Below, one piece after another: positions 9,700 to 18,401 of a stretch of DNA of 64,000 nt. The notes under the pieces were generated by a model. The model was not told the origin of the DNA. It ran no database searches and saw only the letters and a program-made list of their open reading frames with translations. Source of the stretch: Burkholderiales bacterium (GTDB taxonomy: Bacteria > Pseudomonadota > Gammaproteobacteria > Burkholderiales > JAEUOS01); assembly GCA_016790635.1 (NCBI GenBank), contig JAEUOR010000013.1, forward strand, positions 1 through 64,000, in the 5' to 3' direction. The position numbers and the translations under genes are program-made. Within the stretch, counting starts at the first letter, position 1, and every line of letters starts with the position of its first letter.

Positions 9700-9773
9700 A
9701 GTCCCCTCTTCACAACCCTTTGCGCGCCGTCCATCGACGCCCTGGTACTGCTCGCTTGCCCGCACACTTCCCG

Positions 9774-11156
9774 ATGCGCTTCACCCTGCTTTCCCGGTTC
9801 GCCCTGGCTGCATTGATCCCCATCGGCGCCGTCCACGCCGCGACGCCGGCCGCCGCCGGCGCGACCTTCGAGGCCACGCTTGCCAACGGCATGAAGATCA
9901 TCGTCAAGCGCGACCCGCGCGCGCCGACGATTGCGCACATGGTCTGGTACCGCGCCGGCAGCGTGGACGAGGTCAATGGCAAGACCGGCGTGGCCCATGT
10001 GCTGGAGCACATGATGTTCAAGGGCACCCGCAAGCTCGCCTCGGGCGAGTTTTCGCGCCGTGTCGCTGCCGCAGGCGGGCGCGAGAATGCCTTCACCGGA
10101 CGCGATTTCACCGCGTATTTCCAGCAGGTGCACAAATCTCGTCTGGAACTGGTCATGCGCCTGGAGGCCGACCGCATGGCCAACCTTAACTTCTCCGACG
10201 CCGAATTCGCCCGCGAGATCAAGGTCGTCATGGAAGAGCGTCGCTGGCGCACCGACGACCAGCCGCGCGCGCTCGTCTACGAAAACCTGTTCGCCACTGC
10301 CTTCAAGGCGCACCCGAACCGCATCCCGACCGTCGGCTGGATGCGCGACCTGGAAACCATGACCGCGAACGACGCGCGCGAGTGGTACCGCACCTGGTAC
10401 GCGCCCAACAACGCAACCCTGGTCGTGACCGGCGACGCCGATCCCGAGCAAGTGCTGCGCCTGGCGCGCAAGTACTACGGGCCACTGAAGAAAAAGGCAT
10501 TGCCTGAACGCAAGGCCCAGGACGAACCCTTGCAGGCCGGGCTCAGGCGCATCAATATCAAGGCGCCGGCCGAGTTGCCCTTCATTGCGATGGCCTGGCA
10601 TGCGCCGCGCCTGACTGACATCGACCGCGACGCGGATGTCTACGCGCTCGACGTCCTCGAGGCCATACTTGACGGCCATGATGGCGCCCGCTTTACCCGC
10701 AACCTGGTGCGCGGCGCGCGCATCGCCAGTGAAGCCGGCGCGGGCTACGATGCCGTGGCGCGCGGACCCGCGCTGTTCGTCGTCGAAGCGACGCCGGCTG
10801 AGGGCAAGAGCGTGGAAGAACTGGAACGCGCACTCCGCTCCGAGATTCGCCGCGTCGCCGAGGAGGGCATCACCGAGGAGGAGCTCACGCGGGTCAAGTC
10901 CCAGGTGATCGCGGCGCAGGTTTTCAAGCGCGATTCGATCTTCTCCCAGGCGATGGAAATCGCGATCTTCGAGATGTCCGGCTTTTCCCACAAACGCATC
11001 GACGCGACCTTGGACAGGATTCGCGCCGTCACCGCCGCGCAGGTCAAGGATGTCGCCGCGCGCTACTTCGGCGACGACACGCTCACCATCGCGACCCTGA
11101 CGCCGCTGCCCATGACGGCCAAGCCGCGCGCTGCGCCCGGCGGGCTGAGGCACTGA
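9774..11156 (+). CDS. Periplasmic M16 zinc peptidase (catalytic member of a pair)
   Basis: This 460-residue pitrilysin-family metallopeptidase starts with a signal peptide (about 22 residues, ending VHAA). The inverted zinc motif HVLEH is followed by MMFKG, and the third ligand Glu comes some 75 residues later in EIKVVMEERRWRTDD. The C-terminal half carries the usual non-catalytic M16 repeat. The next gene is a second M16 protein without the zinc motif, so the two probably form a heterodimer, as in mitochondrial processing peptidase-like pairs. Substrate unknown. Confidence 0.92.
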   Translation: MRFTLLSRFALAALIPIGAVHAATPAAAGATFEATLANGMKIIVKRDPRAPTIAHMVWYRAGSVDEVNGKTGVAHVLEHMMFKGTRKLASGEFSRRVAAAGGRENAFTGRDFTAYFQQVHKSRLELVMRLEADRMANLNFSDAEFAREIKVVMEERRWRTDDQPRALVYENLFATAFKAHPNRIPTVGWMRDLETMTANDAREWYRTWYAPNNATLVVTGDADPEQVLRLARKYYGPLKKKALPERKAQDEPLQAGLRRINIKAPAELPFIAMAWHAPRLTDIDRDADVYALDVLEAILDGHDGARFTRNLVRGARIASEAGAGYDAVARGPALFVVEATPAEGKSVEELERALRSEIRRVAEEGITEEELTRVKSQVIAAQVFKRDSIFSQAMEIAIFEMSGFSHKRIDATLDRIRAVTAAQVKDVAARYFGDDTLTIATLTPLPMTAKPRAAPGGLRH

Positions 11157-11158
11157 AC

Positions 11159-12478
11159 ATGCGAGCGACCACGAAGTTCGGCTTGCGCCTGGGCATGGGT
11201 CTGGTGCTGGCGGCGGCCGCGATCTGTGCACAGGCGACGCTCCCCATCCAGGCCTGGACGGCCAAGTCTGGTGCACGCGTTCTTTTCGTCGAAAGCCGTT
11301 CGATTCCCATGCTCGACATCAGCGTCGATTTCGACGCCGGCTCGCGCCGCGATCCGCCGGGAAAGGCCGGACTGGCGTCGATGACCAACGCCATGCTGTT
11401 CCTGGGTGCCGAGGGCCTGAGCGAGAACGCCATCGCCGAGCGCCTGGCCGATACCGGCGCGCAGCGCGGCAACCGCGTCGAGCGTGATCGCGCCGGGGCC
11501 ATGCTGCGTACCCTGTCCGCGCGGGCCGAACGCGAGGCATCGATTGCGCTCCTGGCCGCGGTGTTGTCCGCACCGACCTTCCCCGAGGCGGTGCTTACGC
11601 GCGAAAAGGCCCGTGTGTCCTCCGCCCTGAAGGAGGCCGAGACCCGCCCCGAGACCATCGGCGAGCGTGCGTTTGCCCAGGCCCTGTACGGGACGCACCC
11701 GTATGGACAGACCGCGACGACCGACAGCATCGCGTCGATCTCGCGCGCCGACCTCGAGGCGTTTTATCGCGCCCATCATGCCGCCGCCCGCGCGGTGGTG
11801 GCGATGATCGGCGACGTCAGTCGCGCCGAAGCCGAGGCCATCGCCGAACGGCTGACGGCAAACCTGCCGGCCGGCTCCAGCGCACCGACGCTGCCGCCGT
11901 TGGGCGCGCCGGACACGGCGCCCAGGCGCATCGGCCATCCGGCGACGCAGGCGCATATTTTCCTTGGGGCGCCGGCGCTGGCGCGCGGCGATCCTGACTT
12001 TTTCGCGCTCACCGTGGGCAACTACATCCTGGGCGGCGGCGGATTCGTCTCGCGCCTCATGAACGAGGTGCGCGAAAAGCGCGGCCTGGCCTATAGCGTC
12101 TACAGCTACTTCCAGCCGCTCAAGGATGCCGGCCCCTTCCAGGTCGGCCTGCAAACCAAGAAGGAGCAGGCCGACGAGGCGCTGGCGCTGGTCAAGCGGG
12201 TGGTGGCCGAATACGTCGCGCGCGGGCCCACCGCGGCCGAACTCAAGGCGGCCAAGGACAATCTCGTCGGCGGCTTCGCGCTGCGCATCGACAACAACCG
12301 CAAGATACTCGACAACCTGGGCGTCATCGGCTTCTACGGCTTGCCGGCGGACTACCTGGACCGCTGGAGCGAGAATGTCGCGCGCGTCACCGCCGCCGAC
12401 ATCCGCGCCGCGTTCGCGCGCAAGGTCAAGCCCGAAAGCTTTGCCACCGTGGTGGTCGGCGCGCCGGAGGCAAAGTGA
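11159..12478 (+). CDS. M16 family protein lacking the zinc motif (non-catalytic partner)
   Basis: This 439-residue M16-fold protein has a signal peptide (about 23 residues, ending CAQA). Where the catalytic member has HVLEH, this protein reads LASMTNAML, so no zinc site is present. The C-terminal half keeps the Gly-rich and Arg/Tyr substrate-binding segment (REKRGLAYSVYSYF) typical of regulatory subunits. It begins 3 bp after the active peptidase. Inferred role: substrate binding in a paired periplasmic protease. Confidence 0.9.
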   Translation: MRATTKFGLRLGMGLVLAAAAICAQATLPIQAWTAKSGARVLFVESRSIPMLDISVDFDAGSRRDPPGKAGLASMTNAMLFLGAEGLSENAIAERLADTGAQRGNRVERDRAGAMLRTLSARAEREASIALLAAVLSAPTFPEAVLTREKARVSSALKEAETRPETIGERAFAQALYGTHPYGQTATTDSIASISRADLEAFYRAHHAAARAVVAMIGDVSRAEAEAIAERLTANLPAGSSAPTLPPLGAPDTAPRRIGHPATQAHIFLGAPALARGDPDFFALTVGNYILGGGGFVSRLMNEVREKRGLAYSVYSYFQPLKDAGPFQVGLQTKKEQADEALALVKRVVAEYVARGPTAAELKAAKDNLVGGFALRIDNNRKILDNLGVIGFYGLPADYLDRWSENVARVTAADIRAAFARKVKPESFATVVVGAPEAK

Positions 12479-13896
12479 TGAACGACACGGTCATCGAGAA
12501 GCGCCGCTTCAGCGACCTGGCGCACCCGCCGGCCTGGCCCCTGGTGGGCAGCCTGCCCTACTTCGATCCGCCGCGCGTGCACCTGGTGTTCGAGGAGTGG
12601 GCGCGCCGCTACGGCACGCCGTTCCGCGTGCACCTGGGCCGCCGCTGGATGATGGTCATCGACGATCCCGCCGAGATCGGGCGCATCCTGCGCTCGCGCC
12701 CGGGCGCGTTCCGGCGCGTGCGCCCGGTCGAGTCGATCTTCCGCGAGCTGGGCATCGCCGGAATCTTTTCTTCCGAGGGCGCGGATTGGGAGCGCCAGCG
12801 GCGCATGGTCATGCGCGCATTCGATCCGGCACACCTGAAGACCTACTTTCCGGGCCTGGTCATGGTGACCGGCCGGCTGCTTGAGCGCTTTCGACGCGCC
12901 GCGGAGGCGGGCGACGTGCTCGACCTGCAGCAGGAGTACATGCGCTACACGGTGGACGTGACCGCGGGCCTGGCCTTCGGCGTGGACATCAACACCATCG
13001 AGCAGGGCGACAACGTCATCCAGAAGCACCTGGACAAGGTGTTCCCGTCAATCAACCGGCGCATGGCGGCGATTTTTCCGTGGTGGCGCTACTTCAAGCT
13101 GCCCGCCGACCGCGCGTTGGAGAACGACCTGACCCAGGTGCGCCAGGCCATCGACGGGTTCATCGGCGCGGCGCGCAAGCGCATGGACGCCGACCCGGGG
13201 CTCGCGGCCAATCCGTCCAACCTGATCGAGGCGCTGCTGGCGGCGCGTGACGCGCCGCAGTCGGGCATCACCGACACCGACGTGAGCGGCAATGTCTTCA
13301 CCGCGCTCCTGGCAGGCGAGGACACGACTGCCAATACGCTCGCCTGGCTCAGCTACTTCCTGGCCGAAGAGCCGCACGCGCAGGCTGCCGCGCAGGCCGA
13401 AGCCGACCGCGAGCTCGGCACGCGCGCGGTGCCGGACGATTTCGAGTCCGTCGATGCACTTGAATACATCGCCGCGGCGACGCGCGAAGCCATGCGACTG
13501 AAGCCCGTCGCGCCCTTCCTGTCACACGAGTCCAACGAACCGGTCACGGTGTGCGGCATCGAACTGCGGGCGCGCACCCCGGTGGGTACGTTGTTGCGCC
13601 CGGCCGGACTGAATCCGGAGCTCTTTCCCGACCCGCTCGCCTTCAAGCCCGAACGCTGGATCAGCGACGCGCGCGCGACCGAGCGCGAGTCGGCCGCCAA
13701 GCGCGTGCTCATGCCCTTCGGCGGCGGGCCGCGCTTTTGCCCCGGGCGCTACCTGGCCTTGATGGAAATCCAGATGGTCACCGCGATGCTGATGAAGAAT
13801 TTCCGCATCGAGCGGGTCGGCGACGAGCCGGTGCGTGAGCGCAACGCGCTGTCGATGCTGCCTGAGGGGTTCTACGCGCGCCTGCACCTGCGCTGA
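12478..13896 (+). CDS. Cytochrome P450
   Basis: This 472-residue haem-thiolate monooxygenase has no signal or membrane anchor. Seen: the I-helix oxygen-binding segment LLAGEDTTANTLAW, the ExxR of helix K (ATREAMRLKP), and the haem loop FGGGPRFCPGRY with the Cys thiolate at about residue 421. The ATG at 12478 overlaps the previous stop by one base; a GTG at 12475 is also possible. Redox partners are not adjacent (the ferredoxin at 18137 is a 2[4Fe-4S] type, not an obvious donor). Substrate cannot be told. Confidence 0.93.
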   Translation: MNDTVIEKRRFSDLAHPPAWPLVGSLPYFDPPRVHLVFEEWARRYGTPFRVHLGRRWMMVIDDPAEIGRILRSRPGAFRRVRPVESIFRELGIAGIFSSEGADWERQRRMVMRAFDPAHLKTYFPGLVMVTGRLLERFRRAAEAGDVLDLQQEYMRYTVDVTAGLAFGVDINTIEQGDNVIQKHLDKVFPSINRRMAAIFPWWRYFKLPADRALENDLTQVRQAIDGFIGAARKRMDADPGLAANPSNLIEALLAARDAPQSGITDTDVSGNVFTALLAGEDTTANTLAWLSYFLAEEPHAQAAAQAEADRELGTRAVPDDFESVDALEYIAAATREAMRLKPVAPFLSHESNEPVTVCGIELRARTPVGTLLRPAGLNPELFPDPLAFKPERWISDARATERESAAKRVLMPFGGGPRFCPGRYLALMEIQMVTAMLMKNFRIERVGDEPVRERNALSMLPEGFYARLHLR

Positions 13897-13921
13897 GAAT
13901 CCGTGGGCCAAGGCTGCCCGG

Positions 13922-15070
13922 TCAGGCGACCCGAAATCGATCGATGACGCTTCGATCGACCGTGATACCCAACCCCGCACCGGTCGGGATGGCTATATGC
14001 CCATCGGCCAGCCGCATGGGTGTCGTGACCAGATGCTGTCGAAACGGATGCGACGAGCGGTCGTACTCCAGCACCGGCTGCCCGGCGAAGAGCGAGTGAT
14101 GCGCCACCGGCAGCGCCGCGATGACCTGCAATGACGCCGCCTGCGCGATGGCCGATCCCCACACGTGCGGGTTGACCCCGACCCCAGCGGCCTGCGCGAT
14201 CGCGGCAATGTGCCGGCAGGCGCTGATGCCGCCGCAGGAGCCGACGTCGGGTTGCGCGATGTCCACTGCGCCAGCGGCGATGAAACGGCCAAACCCATAC
14301 AGGGTGTGCTCGTTCTCGCCCCCGGCGATCGGCATGGAGAGCTTCTCGCGCATTTCGCGATAACCCTCGATGTCCTCGGGGACGACCGGCTCTTCGTACC
14401 AGACCAGGTCATGGTCCGCCAGCGCGCGGCCCAGGCGCAGAGCCTCGGCGCGGCCGTAGGCATGGTTGGTGTCGATCATGAGGCGCACACCCTTGCCCTC
14501 GATGGCGCGTCCAATGGCGCGCATGACTTCCAGGTCGTCGTCGATGCCGAAGCCCAGCTTGACCTTCATGAGGCGAAAGCCCGCCTCGTGGTGGCGCAGT
14601 GCCTCTTCTGCCAGGCGCGGCGCCTCGCCCTTCCCGCGGATGCGGTAAAAGCCGGTCGCGTAGGGCGTCACCTGGCTGCGGAATGCGCCACCCAGGAGCT
14701 CGTGCACTGGCGCGCCGCGCGCGTGACCGGCGATGTCCCAGAGCGCGATGTCGATGGCGCTGATCGCGGCTATGACCGAACCCTTGCGGCCGAAGTCGCG
14801 CGTCGCGTGATACATGCGATGCCACAGGACTTCGGTCTGGAGAGGGTCTTCGCCCAGCAACAGCGGTTTCAACGCATGTTCGATCGCCGCGGCGGCGATC
14901 TCGGGCGGCTCCAGTCCCTGGGCGAATGCTTCTCCCCAGCCGGTGATGCCGGTATCGGTCGTCACCTCGACCAAGGTCGCCGAGCGCTGGCGTACCCAGC
15001 CCTGCGAAAAAGCGAACGGCTCCTCGAGCGGGGTCTTGAGGACATGGACTTTGATCGCGCTGATCTTCAT
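13922..15070 (-). CDS. Enolase-superfamily enzyme, mandelate racemase/muconate lactonising type
   Basis: This 382-residue enzyme abstracts a proton alpha to a carboxylate. Seen in order: the catalytic KVK pair (Lys169 and Lys171), metal ligands Asp200 (IDTNHAYG), Glu226 (WYEEP) and Glu252 (GGENEH), Asp275, and a His302 (NPHVWGS) placed like the general-base His of the mandelate racemase subgroup. The pattern suggests an acid-sugar dehydratase or a racemase; the substrate is not identifiable. The start is set at the family N-terminus MKISAIKVHVL. It stands alone, with no sugar transporter or aldolase beside it. Confidence 0.88.
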   Translation of the reverse strand: MKISAIKVHVLKTPLEEPFAFSQGWVRQRSATLVEVTTDTGITGWGEAFAQGLEPPEIAAAAIEHALKPLLLGEDPLQTEVLWHRMYHATRDFGRKGSVIAAISAIDIALWDIAGHARGAPVHELLGGAFRSQVTPYATGFYRIRGKGEAPRLAEEALRHHEAGFRLMKVKLGFGIDDDLEVMRAIGRAIEGKGVRLMIDTNHAYGRAEALRLGRALADHDLVWYEEPVVPEDIEGYREMREKLSMPIAGGENEHTLYGFGRFIAAGAVDIAQPDVGSCGGISACRHIAAIAQAAGVGVNPHVWGSAIAQAASLQVIAALPVAHHSLFAGQPVLEYDRSSHPFRQHLVTTPMRLADGHIAIPTGAGLGITVDRSVIDRFRVA

Positions 15071-15254
15071 TGGATTGACCGATGCATGAAACGTGTTGGC
15101 GATGAGCCTAGCGCATCCGCTTGGCAGCCGAGATGCGCGAGTGCTGATTTTTTGCAATCCGTGACTTTGCCGAAATCGCAGTCGTGGTCAACTCCCGCTT
15201 GAGCACGAACGTTGCTTGTCTGACGAGTGTGATTGTGATCTTCAAGGAGAACGC

Positions 15255-16253
15255 ATGACCGCCACCCTGCCTGTCGTCGCACTTCCGCAATCGGGTTTTT
15301 CGATCCCGATCGCCGGCTACAAGCGTGTCTACGATTGCTCCGAGGTGCAAGAAGCCTTGGGCGAGATCGAAGGGACACAGAACGACGCGCTCAAGGACAC
15401 ATACCAGAAGATGCTCAAGGCCGGCGGCAGCCGCTTCTCGGTCAAACCCTCGTCCCTGCCGGCGATGGATGAGCTCTACGAGGACCTGCCGAATTTTTCC
15501 GAAGTGCTGGACGACATCCGGCGCCAACTGTCACTTTGCGTCACTTCACGTGACAACCTTGAGCTCACCCCCATGCTGCTCCTGGGCGACCCGGGCATCG
15601 GCAAGACCCACTTCGCCAAGCGCGTGTCCAAGCTCCTGGGGACCGGGTTCGGCTTCATCTCCATGAGTTCGCTCACCGCCGGCTGGATCATCGGCGGCGC
15701 TTCCTCGCAGTGGAAAAACGCCAAACCCGGCAAGGTCTTCGAGACTTTCTTGCGCGGCGAATACGCCAACCCGGTCATGGTGGTCGACGAGATCGACAAG
15801 TCGGCTGCCGACGGCACCTACGACCCCTTGGGCGCGCTCTACAGCCTGCTTGAGCACGATACGGCGTCCGAATTCATCGACGAATTCGTCGAGATCCCGA
15901 TCGATGCCTCCGACGTGGTCTGGATCGCCACCGCCAACGACGCGCGCGGCATCCCCGATCCCATTCTCAATCGCATGAACGTCTACGAGATCGACGCGCC
16001 CGATCACGAGGCGTCGCGGCGCATCGCGACCAACATTTACCGGGAGATCCGCGGCGAGCACGACTGGGGCGTGCGCTTTCCCCCGCAGCCGGGCGAGGAT
16101 CTGCTCGAAGCCATGGCCCGCCTGTCGCCGCGGGAAATGCGGCGCCTGATCCACAAGGGATTCGGCAACGCGAGCCTGGCCGGCCGCGACGAGATGCTGC
16201 CCGAGGATGTCCTAGACCGCCGCACGGTCAAAAAGCCGCGCATCGGTTTTTGA
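15255..16253 (+). CDS. AAA+ ATPase (MoxR/Lon-like ATPase core)
   Basis: This 332-residue ATPase has Walker A GDPGIGKTHFAKR (about 112-119), Walker B VMVVDEIDKSA, sensor 1 in WIATANDARGIPDPILNR, and a C-terminal helical lid with sensor 2 (PREMRRLIHKG). The N-terminal 100 residues are not recognised. No protease domain is attached, although the core resembles that of Lon. An AAGGAGA site 4 bp before the ATG at 15255 fixes the start. A trypsin-like protease gene follows after 13 bp on the same strand, which suggests the two act together. Confidence 0.87.
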   Translation: MTATLPVVALPQSGFSIPIAGYKRVYDCSEVQEALGEIEGTQNDALKDTYQKMLKAGGSRFSVKPSSLPAMDELYEDLPNFSEVLDDIRRQLSLCVTSRDNLELTPMLLLGDPGIGKTHFAKRVSKLLGTGFGFISMSSLTAGWIIGGASSQWKNAKPGKVFETFLRGEYANPVMVVDEIDKSAADGTYDPLGALYSLLEHDTASEFIDEFVEIPIDASDVVWIATANDARGIPDPILNRMNVYEIDAPDHEASRRIATNIYREIRGEHDWGVRFPPQPGEDLLEAMARLSPREMRRLIHKGFGNASLAGRDEMLPEDVLDRRTVKKPRIGF

Positions 16254-16266
16254 AGGCGGGCAATCG

Positions 16267-17031
16267 ATGCTGCGCTACGAGGCGGTCGGCGAGACGCGCG
16301 TGGCCTTTGCCGCTGCTCACGGCGCGCTGCTCGCGCAGGCCTCGGCGATTCTCAAGGCCTGCACCCTGCCCATCATCGTCCACGACCACGTGCGCGCCGG
16401 TGTCCTGGGCACTGCGACCCTCCTGCAGGGCGAGGGTGGTCCGGTGCTCCTGACCGCATCGCACCTGTTCGATCACGGGGTGCGGCTGGGCAACCTGTTG
16501 TTGCCGACCGCGGCGGGCCATGGCCTGGTGCCGCTGGCGGGCGCGCTTCTGACCCGCTGCAAGGGGGCGGACATCGCCTTGTTGCGACTCGCCGATGATC
16601 GGGCAGCGCGTGCGCTCGTGGCCGGCCGCGGCATGGTGCCGGCGTTGCGCCGCCGCGGCGAACGGCACGCGCGGTCGCGGCGCCGCAAGGGCGCGGTGCT
16701 GGTGTCCGGGTTTCCCGCGGCCATGTCGCGCTTCGAGCGCGGTTGGCTGGCGGCACGCCGCTTCACGGTGCTGACGCACTCGACCGTCGCGCAACCGGGC
16801 GCCTGCGGCACCGACCGGTGGTTCGAGTTCGGCCGCACCGCCTGGCGCGACGACGGAGCGGCCGTGCACACCCCGGAACTGGAAGGCATGAGCGGCGCTG
16901 GCATCTGGATGCTCGAAACCGGTGCGTCCGCACCGCGCTTGCGCCTGGGCGCGGTGCAGTCCGCCTACATGCACGGGCGCTACTTGCGCGGACACGATAT
17001 CGGCGCTGCCGCCGACCTGTTCGCCGACTAG
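16267..17031 (+). CDS. Trypsin-like serine protease without signal peptide
   Basis: This 254-residue protein appears to have an S1-fold catalytic triad: His66 in LLTASHLFDHG, Asp102 in GADIALLRLAD, and Ser208 in LEGMSGAGIW (GxSGA). There is no signal peptide or membrane segment, so it should be cytoplasmic, which is uncommon for this fold. A strongly basic stretch (about 127-140) lies between the Asp and Ser regions. It follows the AAA+ gene after 13 bp. Role unknown; a protease fed or controlled by the ATPase is an inference. Confidence 0.72.
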   Translation: MLRYEAVGETRVAFAAAHGALLAQASAILKACTLPIIVHDHVRAGVLGTATLLQGEGGPVLLTASHLFDHGVRLGNLLLPTAAGHGLVPLAGALLTRCKGADIALLRLADDRAARALVAGRGMVPALRRRGERHARSRRRKGAVLVSGFPAAMSRFERGWLAARRFTVLTHSTVAQPGACGTDRWFEFGRTAWRDDGAAVHTPELEGMSGAGIWMLETGASAPRLRLGAVQSAYMHGRYLRGHDIGAAADLFAD

Positions 17032-17065
17032 GAGGCAGGAGCGCGCGCGCCGGTATCATCGGCGC

Positions 17066-17630
17066 ATGCGGCGCGGCACCACCCTTCCCAAAGTCGATGC
17101 CAATCGACTGCGCATCATCGGCGGCGAGTGGCGCAGCCGCGTCATACGCTTTCCTCCCACGGCGGCGCTGCGGCCCACGCCGGACCGGGTGCGCGAGACG
17201 CTTTTCAACTGGCTGGGGCAGGACATGACCGGGCGTGTGTGCCTGGACCTCTTCGCCGGCAGTGGTGCGCTGGGGTTCGAGTCGCTGTCGCGCAACGCGC
17301 GCTCGGTGACCTTTGTCGATGCCGACCAGAAGGTGCGCTTGCACCTGAATGCGACTGCGCAGTTGCTCGGCGCAGGGGCAAGGGCACGGGTCGAGGCAGG
17401 TGATGCGCTAGAATTTTTGCGGCATTGCCCGGAACAGTTCCATGTGATCTTTCTCGATCCGCCGTTCGGTGCGGGCTGGATTGAACGACTCTGGCCGGCG
17501 ATCGAGAGGGCGCTTGCGCAGGACGGGGTGGTCTACGTGGAATCCGGGACGCTGTTCAATGCGCCTGCCGGGTGGCGCATCCTCAAGTCGGGCCGTGCCG
17601 GTACGGTCCATTTTCATCTGGCAGGTCGCG

Positions 17631-17638
<8 letters not shown>
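17066..17638 (+). CDS. rsmD: 16S rRNA (guanine966-N2)-methyltransferase RsmD
   Basis: This 190-residue SAM-dependent methyltransferase acts on G966 of 16S rRNA. Seen: the N-terminal [14 protein letters not shown] and [15 protein letters not shown] signatures, SAM motif [14 protein letters not shown], and the catalytic motif IV FLDPPF. It overlaps coaD by 8 bp; rsmD-coaD is a widespread pair. Confidence 0.95.
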
Positions 17639-18391
<753 letters not shown>

Positions 18392-18401
18392 ACGGCGGCA
18401 G

